Source: Coriobacteriaceae bacterium
GTDB taxonomy: Bacteria; Actinomycetota; Coriobacteriia; Coriobacteriales; UMGS124
DNA length: 64,000 bases
Assembly (NCBI GenBank): GCA_019421015.1
Contig: JAHZGC010000006.1
Span: 113,968 to 177,967 of the forward strand
Reading direction: 5' to 3'
In this document: positions 52,915-62,137 of the stretch, piece by piece
Numbering within the stretch: the stretch's first letter is position 1
How the letters are laid out: each line of letters opens with the position of its first letter
The notes under the pieces: model-generated
What the model saw: only the letters and a program-made list of their open reading frames with translations
The model's database searches: none
What the model was told of the DNA's origin: nothing
Made by a program: the position numbers and the translations under genes

Positions 52915-54894
52915 ATGTCTGAGAACACCATGAGCCGCCGCACGTTCGTGGCCGCCAGCGCCGTGGCTGCCGTGGCTGCCGGCACCGCCGGCGTCGCCTT
53001 TGCCGACGAGGCAGCCCTCGCCGACGGCACCTACACCGCCACCGGCAAGGGCGTGGGCACCGTGACCGTGACCCTGACCGTGGCCGACGGCTCTATCGCC
53101 GAGGCCTCCGTCGACGTGAGCGGCGAGACCCCCTGGGTCGGCGGCGTGCTGGCCGAACCCCTGGCCGCCTCTCTCGTGGAGCACGGCGACGGTATCGTCG
53201 ACGTGATCGCCGGCGCCACCATGACCTGCAACGGTGCCATGGCTGCGGCCGGGCGCTGCCTGGCCCAGGCCCGCGGCGAGGAGCCTGCGCCCGAGATGAC
53301 CGCCTGGGACACCGCCACCGAGGCGGACTGGCTGGGCACCGAGCCGGCCATCGATGACGCCCAGATCGCCGAGACCTGGGACACCGACATCCTCATCGTG
53401 GGTGCCGGCAACGCCGGGTGCGCCGCTGCGGCCTACGCCGCCCAGAACGGCCTGAACTTCCGCCTCATCGAGAGCAACGCCTGCGTGCAGGACACCCGCC
53501 ACTGGTACGGCACCATCGACTCCAGCGCCGCGGCCGAGGCCGGCTGCGAGCCCGTCGACCGCCGCAAGCTCCTCTCTGAGGTGAGCCGCTACGCCAGCGG
53601 CAAGTGCGACCAGCGCGTGGTGCGCACCTGGATCAACGAGTCGGCCGCCCTGCACGACTTCGTGATGGGCATCGCCGGCAACGAGCCCTACAACTACACG
53701 ATCAACTTCACGAGCGGCGACGCTGCCCACTGGCCCACCGACTGCGCCGACGAGAACAGCGTGTACTTCTTCCCCGAGCAGGAGGTTGCCTGCATGCCGT
53801 GGGAGAAGCCCCGCAACGTGGTGTTTGCCGAAACGATCGAGAACGCAGGCTACCCCATCGACTACAACACCTCGCTGGTTAAGCTCGAGAAGGACGCCGA
53901 GGGCCGCGTGACCGGCGTCATCGCCCAGAACACCGAAGACGGCAGCTTCGTGCGTATCAACGCCGCCCAGGGCGTGCTGCTTGCGTGCGGCGGCTACGAC
54001 GGCAATCCCAACATGATGGATGCCCTCGACCCGCTTTCCGCCAGCACCGTGACCTGCTACAACTACAGCCCCCGCTGCCAGGGCATGGGCATCCGCGCCG
54101 CGCTGTGGGCCGGCGCCAAGATGCAGCCCGAGGCCGCCTCGATGCTCTTCGACCGCGGTTTGGTGGCCCCCGGCGTCGACGCCGGCTACCACGCCAACCC
54201 CGCCGCCCCCTGGGGCAAGGAGTTCCCGGGCACGATGAAGCAGTTCTTCCCGGGCACCCAGCCCTTCCTCAAGGTCAACCGCAACGGCGAGCGCTTCTTC
54301 AACGAGTCGTGCACCTACGACAACGCCAGCTACGCGGCCTCCAACCAGCCCGGCGGCGTGTACGCCCAGATCTGCGACGCCAACGCCAACGACGACGTGG
54401 ACCGCTTCCACACCGTGGGCTGCTCCGCCGGCGTGCAGAACGGCCGCTTCCTGCCCTCGCTCGAGCAGCAGGTCGAGGCTGGCCTGGTCATGAAGGCCGA
54501 TACCCTCGAGGAGCTCGCCGCCATGCTGGGCTTTGAGGGCGATGCCAAGGAGGCCTTCCTGGCCACCGTCGAGCGCTACAACCAGATGTACGACAACCAG
54601 TACGACGAGGACTTCGGCAAGCCCTCGGTGCGCCTCTCGGCCATCCGCACCGCGCCGTTCTACGGCTACTGGCTGGGCTCGAGCCTGCTATGCACCATGC
54701 AGGCCCCGCTTATCAACGAGAACTCCCAGGTCATCGATGGGGAGCGCAAGCCCATCGCCGGCCTGTACGCGGCGGGCAACAACGCCGGCGGCATGTTCGT
54801 GAACAACTACCCCTGCGTGCTGCCGGGCATCCGCTGCGGCAGCGCCATGGTCCAGGGCATCAAGGCCGTCAAGCAGATGGCCGGTCTGGAGTAA
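52915..54894 (+). CDS. Tat-exported fumarate reductase-like flavoprotein with N-terminal FMN-binding domain (F9)
   Basis: 659 residues; start at 52915 after AAGGGAG. Tat signal MSRRTFVAAS (R8-R9). One FMN_bind module occupies residues 36-120, with the flavinylation-type motif AGATMT (99-104). The FAD domain begins at the motif GAGNAG (163-168) and ends with GLYAAGNNAGGMFVNNYP. The FMN-FAD order matches F1, not F4 and F7. It has the rare feature of a short linker directly between modules. The regulator is probably the divergent LuxR membrane protein at 50840. A clean terminator follows. Confidence 0.87.
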   Translation: MSENTMSRRTFVAASAVAAVAAGTAGVAFADEAALADGTYTATGKGVGTVTVTLTVADGSIAEASVDVSGETPWVGGVLAEPLAASLVEHGDGIVDVIAGATMTCNGAMAAAGRCLAQARGEEPAPEMTAWDTATEADWLGTEPAIDDAQIAETWDTDILIVGAGNAGCAAAAYAAQNGLNFRLIESNACVQDTRHWYGTIDSSAAAEAGCEPVDRRKLLSEVSRYASGKCDQRVVRTWINESAALHDFVMGIAGNEPYNYTINFTSGDAAHWPTDCADENSVYFFPEQEVACMPWEKPRNVVFAETIENAGYPIDYNTSLVKLEKDAEGRVTGVIAQNTEDGSFVRINAAQGVLLACGGYDGNPNMMDALDPLSASTVTCYNYSPRCQGMGIRAALWAGAKMQPEAASMLFDRGLVAPGVDAGYHANPAAPWGKEFPGTMKQFFPGTQPFLKVNRNGERFFNESCTYDNASYAASNQPGGVYAQICDANANDDVDRFHTVGCSAGVQNGRFLPSLEQQVEAGLVMKADTLEELAAMLGFEGDAKEAFLATVERYNQMYDNQYDEDFGKPSVRLSAIRTAPFYGYWLGSSLLCTMQAPLINENSQVIDGERKPIAGLYAAGNNAGGMFVNNYPCVLPGIRCGSAMVQGIKAVKQMAGLE

Positions 54895-54955
54895 AGACCG
54901 CAGCGGAGAAACCCCTGCTTGTGGGTTGATAATACAAGTTGTCGGCAGGTTGCGG

Positions 54956-54982
54956 GCCGGCCTCAAAGAGGCCGGCTTTTTT
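54956..54982 (+). terminator. Rho-independent terminator of F9
   Basis: GCCGGCCTC (54956-54964), a 3-base loop, GAGGCCGGC (54968-54976) and six T. The clearest terminator in the window. Confidence 0.92.
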
Positions 54983-55120
54983 GTGCGGCCTGCTTTTAGG
55001 GCATGTGAATACCCGGGGCCTTTGAGGTACAAGGGCGCCTTTGGTCGCGGCGCCTTGTGGGATGCGGTACCATCGGGGTACGAATGACGAGCGCCCGTGT
55101 GGGCCGGCCCGGAGGTGCGT

Positions 55121-56704
55121 ATGGTGCGGGGCACGACCCATAGCAACGGTGCCCCCATGCGGGCCGAAGCCGATTCCAAGGGCCGTGCGAGGTTTGAGGT
55201 GAGCGGGTTGTTCGTGCGGCTCGTGGTGGGGTTCGGCCTGTTCAAGGCCGTCATCGACCAAGCGTACTCCTCGGCCATGTCCACGGCGCACGGCGCGTAC
55301 CCAATCATCAACAGCGTGGAGTTCTCCATAGCGGCGTCGTTTTGGATCATCGCGGCCTGTGTGGCGGTGGGGCTGGTGGCCTGGCGTCGGCCGGCAACCA
55401 GCCTGCGCGTGCCCGGCATCGCCTGCACAGCGTTGCTGCTGATTGCCAACTGCGCCTCGGCGCTTGGGCTGTTGGCGTGGATGCCTGCGGGAGGCGGGGG
55501 TGCCGCGCTCGCGGCGGTGTACGCGGCGGCGGCCGTGGTGTCCAACGCGGCGTGGTTGCTTCCTATCGCATATCTGCCGGCGCGCGGTTGTTTGGGCACG
55601 CTGGCCTGCTCGTATCTGCTGGCAAAGGTCGTCTCGTGGGCCTGCGCCGCGTTGCCTGACGCCTGGTCGGCATCCGCGCTGCTTGCGGTGGGGATGGCGA
55701 GCGTCGTCCTGTTCTGCACGGTACGCGATCCCCGCACTGCGGCGGATGTCTTGATCGGGTCCCTGCCGACCCCGCGGCTGGCCGTCCGGCGCGTTGCGGT
55801 GGAGCTGGCCGGTCCGCTGGTGGTCTTTGTGGCGCTCAACCTGGTGCTCGGGCTTATCATGGCGTTTCAGGCTGCCGATGCCCAGTCGGTCGAGGGGACC
55901 TCGTTTCTCAAGGCGGTCGCGTCGGTGGCGGCAAACCTGCTGCTTCTGGGTATCGCCGTGTTCGCCAAGGGTATGCCTAACATCCGCCGTGCCTTTGGCA
56001 TGCTGTTTCCGGTGGTGGCCCTGCTGCTCATCGCGCTGCCTTTTCTGGGGCCCGTCTACGGGGCGGCTTTTGGCGCGCTCCTCATGTTCTTGCAGGGCGT
56101 CGTGAGCACAACGGTGCTGTTCATGCTGCTCGAGGCCGCCAAACGTGTCGGTGTGCCCGTGATTGCCGCGGTTGCCGCCATCTCGTTGGTTTCTCGGGTG
56201 TTCGTGCTCCTGGGGTTGTTGGTGGGCGGCATGCTGGGCATCGACGTGCGGTTGGACGACACCGTGCGCACGCTCGTCATGGTGGTGGTCGCGCTTTACC
56301 TGCTGGCTCTTGTGCTCGTGTGGCTGCTGCGCGGGCGGAGCACGAGGCTTACGGGCGAGACGGCCCCAGGTTTGGGACTGGGGGAGCTGAGCACCTTTGA
56401 CGAGTTCGACGGCGTGGGGGAGGGACCAGGGAAAGATAACCCGAGCGGAATTGAGAGCGTTGGCAATGCGGTCCGCGACCCCGCCGACCCGCTCGGGGCG
56501 CATGCGCCTGAGCTTGCCGAGGCCCATCGGCTCACAAGCCGCGAGGCCGAGGTCGCCCTGCTCCTGGCCCGTGGACGATCGGCCGGCTACATAGCCGAGA
56601 CCCTTGGTATCTCGCAGCACACTGTGCGCGGTTACATCAAAGACGCCTATGTCAAGCTGGGGGTCCACTCCAAGCAAGAGCTGATCGATCTGTATACGAG
56701 GTAA
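55121..56704 (+). CDS. LuxR-type regulator with polytopic membrane domain
   Basis: 527 residues; the start at 55121 follows GGAGGTG (55110-55116), preferred over an in-frame ATG 24 bases earlier. About twelve hydrophobic helices span residues 22-415, then an acidic linker and the LuxR HTH (RLTSREAEVALLLARGRS, then QHTVRGYIKDAYVKLGVHSK). It is transcribed towards flavoprotein F10 rather than away from it, unlike the other pairs; it could regulate F10 or F9. A hairpin lies between the converging genes. Confidence 0.87.
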   Translation: MVRGTTHSNGAPMRAEADSKGRARFEVSGLFVRLVVGFGLFKAVIDQAYSSAMSTAHGAYPIINSVEFSIAASFWIIAACVAVGLVAWRRPATSLRVPGIACTALLLIANCASALGLLAWMPAGGGGAALAAVYAAAAVVSNAAWLLPIAYLPARGCLGTLACSYLLAKVVSWACAALPDAWSASALLAVGMASVVLFCTVRDPRTAADVLIGSLPTPRLAVRRVAVELAGPLVVFVALNLVLGLIMAFQAADAQSVEGTSFLKAVASVAANLLLLGIAVFAKGMPNIRRAFGMLFPVVALLLIALPFLGPVYGAAFGALLMFLQGVVSTTVLFMLLEAAKRVGVPVIAAVAAISLVSRVFVLLGLLVGGMLGIDVRLDDTVRTLVMVVVALYLLALVLVWLLRGRSTRLTGETAPGLGLGELSTFDEFDGVGEGPGKDNPSGIESVGNAVRDPADPLGAHAPELAEAHRLTSREAEVALLLARGRSAGYIAETLGISQHTVRGYIKDAYVKLGVHSKQELIDLYTR

Positions 56705-56871
56705 GGCGGTAGGTCGGTAGGGCGGGCGGTCGGGTGTCGGGTTTATCCGCCGCAGAGGGCGCGGACCGGCCAAGAGCGCGGCAGGTTTGCGTGGATGATG
56801 GAGTCGGGGGGGGGTGCCATCAGCTGCGCAATCCGTTCGTGCTCTCGGTCGGGCCACGCCCTCCGTGGGGG

Positions 56872-56913
56872 CTCTCCCGTGGGGCCGGGCTTGTCCTCGA
56901 CCCCACGGGAGAG
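56872..56913. terminator. Bidirectional hairpin between LuxR and F10
   Basis: A 13-bp perfect stem: CTCTCCCGTGGGG (56872-56884) with CCCCACGGGAGAG (56901-56913), loop 16. The flanking genes converge. Confidence 0.75.
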
Positions 56914-56930
56914 TTCATGCCCTCGCGCTC

Positions 56931-58397
56931 TTACGCCGTGGCGAACTGGGCGGCGCCAGCGCCGGCGATGCGGCCCCAGGTGATGGCGTTCGAGATGGTG
57001 AAGCCCATGAACGCCGAGTTGCAGCTGGTCTCGCCGGCGCAGAACAGGCCGGGGATCGAGGTGCCGTCGGCGCGAACGACCTCGCCGTCGGCGTTGCGGG
57101 CGATGCCGCCGTAGGTGATGATCGAGCACGGCGTCACGGGCATGGCCACGAACGGCGGCTCGAGCTTCACAGTGGGCTGGCGGCCGAAGTCGGGGTCGAA
57201 GCCTGCGTCGACGGCGGCGTTGTAGGCCTCGATGGTGGCCGCCAGGCCAGCGGGATCGACGCCCATAAGCTCGGCGATGGCCTCGGGGGTGTCGCCGCTC
57301 ACGTATTCAAGCTCCTCACCGCGCACCGTCTTGCCCTCGGTGGCGTCGACGGTGGCCTGGTCCGAGAGCATCCAGACATAGCCCTTCTCGTCTTTATGCA
57401 TCTGGTCGAAGACCGGGCGGTTGAGGTCCTGGCTCATGTAGCCGTCGGCCGCCTCGTTGCAGAAGCGCTTGCCCTCGGTGCCCACCATGATGGTGTTGGG
57501 CAGCGTGGTGAAGCCGCGCACGCTGGCGGCTGCCGAGGTGGGGGTGTGCTCGGTCATGATCTCGTAGTCCTTGAGCACGCACATCATCGAGTCGGTGTGG
57601 CTCGTGCAGGCACCCACGTTGCTGGCCATGATGATGCCGTCGCCGGTGGCCATGGGGTGACCGATGCCCATGGTGCCGGCCACCTCGGGGGTGAAGCGCG
57701 CCGCAAGCTCGGGGTTGCAGGAGTAGCCGCCGGTGGCGACGACCAGGGCCTTGCAGGGATAGGTGGTCTCCTCGCCCGTGGCGGTGTCGACGGCCTTCAC
57801 GCCGCAGACCGCGCCGCCGTCCACGAGGATCTCGGTGGCTTGGGTGTTGACCAGGATTGCGACGCCGGCAGCCTCGGCGGTCGCGGCCAGGGCGTCGGTG
57901 AGGGCCATGCCGGCACCGTCGACCACGTGCATCATCGTGAGCGGGCCATAGCCCACCTTGGCCTCGGGCTGGAACGGCACGGCGCAGCGGTCGGCCAGCC
58001 AGTCGATCGACTCGCCGCTCTTGTCCACGGTGATGGCCATGAGCTCGGGGTCAAGGCGGTAGGAGGCGTTGAAGTTCAGATTATCATACATCTCCTCGTA
58101 GGTGAGCTCCACGCCCTGGGCCTTCTGAATCTGAGTGCCAAAGCCGCCGATGAGGCCCTGCGAGGTGGCGGTGGTGCCGCCGGTCACGGTGTTCTTGTCG
58201 AGCACGAGCACGCTGGCACCGGCATCGGCCGCCTCCACAGCAGCCGACAGGCCCGCCCCGCCGCCGCCCAGTACGATGACGTCGTAGGCGTCGCCTTCGG
58301 CCGCTTTGGCGCTCGAGGTGGCGGCGACGCCCATCGTGCACGCCGCAATCCCTGCGACGCCGCTTGCCACGAACGACCTGCGCGAAATCTGAGCCAT
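56931..58397 (-). CDS. Tat-exported fumarate reductase-like flavoprotein, compact form (F10)
   Basis: 488 residues, the shortest of the set. The start at 58397 follows AAGGAGGAA, giving Tat signal ISRRSFVASG (R6-R7). FAD motif GGGGAG at 44-49. The FAD domain covers nearly all of the rest, ending SIPGLFCAGETSCNSAFMG. There is no FMN_bind domain or linker. The region around AYNAAVDAGFDPDFGRQP is standard for the family. The neighbouring LuxR gene (55121) converges on it; upstream, the promoter gap of 270 bp separates it from the DNA glycosylase gene on the same strand. Substrate unknown. Confidence 0.86.
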   Translation of the reverse strand: MAQISRRSFVASGVAGIAACTMGVAATSSAKAAEGDAYDVIVLGGGGAGLSAAVEAADAGASVLVLDKNTVTGGTTATSQGLIGGFGTQIQKAQGVELTYEEMYDNLNFNASYRLDPELMAITVDKSGESIDWLADRCAVPFQPEAKVGYGPLTMMHVVDGAGMALTDALAATAEAAGVAILVNTQATEILVDGGAVCGVKAVDTATGEETTYPCKALVVATGGYSCNPELAARFTPEVAGTMGIGHPMATGDGIIMASNVGACTSHTDSMMCVLKDYEIMTEHTPTSAAASVRGFTTLPNTIMVGTEGKRFCNEAADGYMSQDLNRPVFDQMHKDEKGYVWMLSDQATVDATEGKTVRGEELEYVSGDTPEAIAELMGVDPAGLAATIEAYNAAVDAGFDPDFGRQPTVKLEPPFVAMPVTPCSIITYGGIARNADGEVVRADGTSIPGLFCAGETSCNSAFMGFTISNAITWGRIAGAGAAQFATA

Positions 58398-58667
58398 GAA
58401 GATTCCTCCTTGTTGATGCGCGCCTCCCCTTGAGCCGCGCTTGGGAACGGTGCCCATCATGGCCGGGGTGGTTTCGACGCGGCAGGCCTGTTTCGTGGGG
58501 GTGAAATAGTATTGGGTGTGTATGGCGCTTGCGGTGTGCGCCCCCTCGATTGTGGGGTGGCGCTTTTGAAAAGGCTGGAGTACGAGCATTTTTGCGCGGG
58601 TACTGTTGACGGGCGTTAGTTTGAAACATCGTCCCTGCCGGTACCCGCGTCGTGCATCCACGGCCCC

Positions 58668-59189
58668 CTACTCCCCGCTTTCGGCCCACTCCCGCAGCGG
58701 CTTGTAGGCCTCTACCAGTTCTGAAAGCCGCCAGCGGGCATTTGCGGGGCTGGTTGATGGAAACCCCTGGTACGGGAGCCCCACCTCCTCTGCCAGCAAC
58801 CGTTTGTAGTAACGCAGCGCGGTGCCGCCGGTCAGCGCCACATGCCCTATCTGGGTGCCTGCGACAAACCCCTTTATATCCTGGGGCACCACGTTGCGGA
58901 TCGAGGCGTCCGAGGCTCCGGCTATGGTGCAACTTCTAATGACATCGAAAAGGGCCAGGTGGTGCCGCCGTGCCAACGCCCGCCGCCCTTCGGGCGTTCG
59001 GGGGTCCTCCTCGCCGAACAGCGTTGCCACCATAGGCCAAAAGCGGTTCTGAGGGTGTGCGTAAGGGACGCCGGCCTGCCGCGACGCCGGGCTCGGTATG
59101 GTACCCAGTACCAGCACTCGGGCATCGGGCGCCCAGATGGGCTCCACCGAGTGGACGATGGCCTGGGGCTCGCGGGCATCTTTGGGCAT
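58668..59189 (-). CDS. DNA-deoxyinosine glycosylase (uracil-DNA glycosylase superfamily)
   Basis: 173 residues, start at 59189 after GGAGGAG. It carries the superfamily motif GTIPSPASRQAGVPYAHPQN with the following RFWP, then a conserved FDVIRSCTIAGASDASI, and ends with STSPANARW, the second motif of the active site. The family removes deaminated bases such as hypoxanthine from DNA in the cytoplasm. It is a housekeeping repair gene among respiratory accessory genes and shows no link to them. Confidence 0.85.
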   Translation of the reverse strand: MPKDAREPQAIVHSVEPIWAPDARVLVLGTIPSPASRQAGVPYAHPQNRFWPMVATLFGEEDPRTPEGRRALARRHHLALFDVIRSCTIAGASDASIRNVVPQDIKGFVAGTQIGHVALTGGTALRYYKRLLAEEVGLPYQGFPSTSPANARWRLSELVEAYKPLREWAESGE

Positions 59190-59256
59190 GGGGTTTCTCC
59201 TCCGTCGGTCGGTTTGGACACTTTGGGGTATTCCAGGGAATTCCTCCCTACCACCG

Positions 59257-59832
59257 TTATTTTGGATAATCGTCCAGTGTCCACGTCTGGCTCCCCGCTG
59301 CCGTTGCCCCCGGTCCCCTCATAAACGGCGGCATCATCGACGCCACGGCGTCCACAATCTCCTCGGCCGGGAACACCATGCCTCCGGCGAGCCAGGTTTC
59401 CATGGCGTCGAGGGTGCCGGAGAGGAACATGTCGAACTGCACGATGCGCCGCAGGCGTTCGGGGCGGGGGAGGGCTGTGAGCTTGTAAAGCGTGTAACCC
59501 TTTTTGCGCAGCCAGCGGCGGCTCGTCTCCTTAAAACTGCCAAACCCCTGTTGTGACGGCAGCTGTAAAAAGAACGACCGGTGATCCAGGGCATAGTCGT
59601 AGGCACTCTTGATATTGGTCTCGGTAAACAGGACGGTTCCCGTGCCGAGGTAGGAGCGCGAGGCTGCGAAGTTCACAAGCTCAGATAGGTTCGAAAAGTG
59701 ATGGTAAAACGTGGGCTTGCTCATGCCTGATGCCGCAATCACGTCGCCGACCCGCAGGCTGCCGAGGTCATGGTTGTCGCAGAGCCCCATGAGCGTCTGC
59801 GCGTAATGCCCTTTTACGAGCTCCTGCTTCAT
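59257..59832 (-). CDS. TetR family transcriptional regulator
   Basis: 191 residues from ATG 59832. The HTH occupies residues 5-52 (YAQTLMGLCDNHDLGSLRVG, then SGMSKPTFYHHFSNLSEL). The C-terminal domain (YALDHRSFFLQLPSQQGFGS) is like that of the 'TetR/AcrR C-terminal' class. It is divergent from the ferredoxin-like gene at 60143 across 310 bp in which I see no other gene; a short repeat pair TTGGCCCCGCGTTGG and TCTAAC stretches are the only features. It probably controls that gene in response to a ligand. Confidence 0.83.
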   Translation of the reverse strand: MKQELVKGHYAQTLMGLCDNHDLGSLRVGDVIAASGMSKPTFYHHFSNLSELVNFAASRSYLGTGTVLFTETNIKSAYDYALDHRSFFLQLPSQQGFGSFKETSRRWLRKKGYTLYKLTALPRPERLRRIVQFDMFLSGTLDAMETWLAGGMVFPAEEIVDAVASMMPPFMRGPGATAAGSQTWTLDDYPK

Positions 59833-60142
59833 CGTTGCCCCCGGTCCCCTCGTGCTCGCGCCGTTTTGGCCTCTCGACTCAGCCGCCTGATTCCCCCGCG
59901 GGGCTTCTCCACCTGGCGACGGCCGGTAGCACGCCTGGCAAACGGGTAGCACTTTTTGACGCTTCCCCTACACGTATCTAATTTTCTAACGTTGGCCCCG
60001 CGTTGGTCAATATAGCGCATCTGTCTAACTTTTTGCCTTTTTAAAATGACGGCAACGCCTGTGCCCAAGCACGGGGTGGGGCTGTGGGAGGGGATAAACC
60101 CGCAGCTCAAGGGGATTGTTTAACGAGGGAAGGGAATAGCGT

Positions 60143-61573
60143 ATGTCTAACGAGCTGACCCGTCGCAACTTCGTGGGCGCCGCCGCCGGCATGGCCGTCG
60201 CCACCATGGGTGCCACCGTGTTCTTTAACTCCGAGGGCCAGGTCACGCCCGCCAAGGCGCTTATCACCAACGACGTTCCGCCGCTGGCCGGCGTTGACGG
60301 TGTGACCCAGGCCGACCAGATCGCCGCCGTGAACCCCGATTGGGTCGACCCCACGACCCTGGACGACCTGCTGGTGAAGGTTCGCGACGAGACCCCCACC
60401 AACGGCGATGTCACCTTTGAGGACGGCACCGTGATCCCCGAGGTCTATGTGGCCCTGCGCAACCGCATCAACCGCATGGGCAAGGGCTTCGGCGGCACGC
60501 CCGACGCCACGAGCTACGAGCTCATCATGCACCTGTGGAGCGAAGAGGACGCCCAGCATGAGCTCGAGATGCCCATGCTCTCGACCTTTAACGCCTACGA
60601 CTACTCCGTGTGCTCCGGCCGTCCCGAGGAGGAGTGCGCCGAGATCCTCAAAGACATGGCGAGCCGCTGCCTCATCTACCACATGGTCCGCGGCGGCGCA
60701 GACTACTACATGCTGCTGCCCCATGTGAACGGCTGGTGGGAGTTCACCGAGCTCAAGGCCTACTTCGACGCCGAGGCCGAAGGCAAGGACCCCATCTATG
60801 ACGGCGTGGCCGAGTACAACAAGTACAACACCTGGAGCACCGAGGGCGCGGGCATCGACGACTTCGACAACACCTTCCCGCTGTTCCGCAGCTACCCCAT
60901 CTCCAAGGACGTGATCGCCGAGGACGAGTTTGCCCCCTACAACGACTGGCGTGCCATCATCAAGCGCCACAAGACCATCACGGTGAGCCCCTGCCAGTGC
61001 CGCATCATGTGGGACGCCATCGGCGTGCCCACCCCCGAGGGCCTGCCCAAGCGCACCTGCCTGTCGCTGGGCGAGGTGGCCGAGTACTTCCTCGAGAACG
61101 GCATCGGCGAGCAGATCACCCAGGACGAGGCCATCGCCATCTACGAGGACGCCATCGACCATGGCATGGTGATCGAGTCCATCGCCACCAAGGACGCCGA
61201 CATCATGTGCTGCTGCCACGGCTCCGCCTGCGGCAACCTCATGGGCTTCAAGGGCATGGCCGCCAACGGCATGAACGCCTGGAAGAACTTCAACGCCTAT
61301 GTGCTCGACTACGACGCCGAGAAGTGCATCAAGTGCGGTGCCTGCGTCGAGCGCTGCCCCATGGAGGCCATCGCCTTTGGCGACGACGGCACCTGCACCC
61401 ACAACCTGGCCTGCGTGCGCTGCGGCCAGTGCGTGGCCGTGTGCCCGGCCGACGCCCGCATCCTCACGGCCCGCGACGACTTCCCCGAGCTGCCCGACGA
61501 CTACCTGGACAGCCACCGCACCCTCGCCAAGGAGCGTATGGCCCGCGGCGCGATCTCGGACTACGTGGGGTAA
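60143..61573 (+). CDS. Tat-exported 4Fe-4S ferredoxin-type protein with extra cysteine motifs
   Basis: 476 residues, start at 60143 with GAAGGGAA upstream. Tat signal LTRRNFVGAA (R7-R8). Near the C-terminus are two classical [4Fe-4S] motifs: C395-IK-C398-GA-C401-VER-C405 and C424-VR-C427-GQ-C430-VAV-C434. Two further cysteine groups precede them, SPCQCRIMW (near residue 285) and MCCCHGSACGNLMGF (near 355-368), which are not standard ferredoxin sites. The N-terminal 280 residues show no domain that I recognise. It is probably an extracytoplasmic redox protein; whether it is an enzyme or a carrier is open. TetR divergent; terminator at 61633. Confidence 0.78.
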   Translation: MSNELTRRNFVGAAAGMAVATMGATVFFNSEGQVTPAKALITNDVPPLAGVDGVTQADQIAAVNPDWVDPTTLDDLLVKVRDETPTNGDVTFEDGTVIPEVYVALRNRINRMGKGFGGTPDATSYELIMHLWSEEDAQHELEMPMLSTFNAYDYSVCSGRPEEECAEILKDMASRCLIYHMVRGGADYYMLLPHVNGWWEFTELKAYFDAEAEGKDPIYDGVAEYNKYNTWSTEGAGIDDFDNTFPLFRSYPISKDVIAEDEFAPYNDWRAIIKRHKTITVSPCQCRIMWDAIGVPTPEGLPKRTCLSLGEVAEYFLENGIGEQITQDEAIAIYEDAIDHGMVIESIATKDADIMCCCHGSACGNLMGFKGMAANGMNAWKNFNAYVLDYDAEKCIKCGACVERCPMEAIAFGDDGTCTHNLACVRCGQCVAVCPADARILTARDDFPELPDDYLDSHRTLAKERMARGAISDYVG

Positions 61574-61632
61574 GGTTCGAGTTTCTCGGGAAACGCGCGT
61601 TTTTTGAGTTGCTAGGGTAAGGTACGATTGAT

Positions 61633-61672
61633 GGGACGGGGGCAAAGTGGGTCTGCCCCCGTCCCGTTTTTT
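61633..61672 (+). terminator. Rho-independent terminator of the ferredoxin-type gene
   Basis: GGGACGGGGGCA (61633-61644) pairs with TGCCCCCGTCCC (61654-61665), followed by GTTTTTT. Confidence 0.9.
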
Positions 61673-61757
61673 GGGCGCAAGGTTGTCGAACGGGTTTGGA
61701 AGGTTGCCGAGTGGGGTCTGACAGATGGAGTCAGGCGGATGGAGCTTGGCAAATTAA

Positions 61758-61932
61758 GTAGGTTTTTCTGGCAAAACGGCGAGGCTGTCAAATAAAGCTA
61801 TTTAATTTGACAGCCTTTTTACCTGCAAAAATACTAAAGAACACCAGGTAGAAGCTTTGTTTGTCTCTGCCAAAATAAACAAGATTCTCTGGCGTGCTTC
61901 CTGACGATGACCTCTCTGTCAGAAAAACCTAC
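61758..61932. repeat. AT-rich segment with inverted ends and repeated CAAAwwAA motifs
   Basis: GTAGGTTTTTCTGGCA (61758-61773) and TGTCAGAAAAACCTAC (61917-61932) are inverted ends with one mismatch. Between them are a 12-bp stem (AGGCTGTCAAAT at 61782-61793 with ATTTGACAGCCT at 61805-61816, then TTTTTA) and motifs such as CTGCAAAAATACTAAAG and CTGCCAAAATAAACAAG. AT content is far above the genome. No coding sequence. The 564-bp gap 61574-62137 has no gene. Confidence 0.6.
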
Positions 61933-62137
61933 TCCTGCTGGTCTATCGGTCCACCGATCAGAGGCGCTTGCCGGCACGAATCCATGGTACCCCTCTTAAC
62001 CCAATGTCAAATTATTGACAAACTTCATCCTGCCCCGCCGTCTTGGCACCGAATCTGGGGTACACAGGTGGCACATGGGCAAACGCCTGAATCCGACCGT
62101 GCCCCAAGGGGCTCTACCTGGAGGTGTTTTTGCGGTG

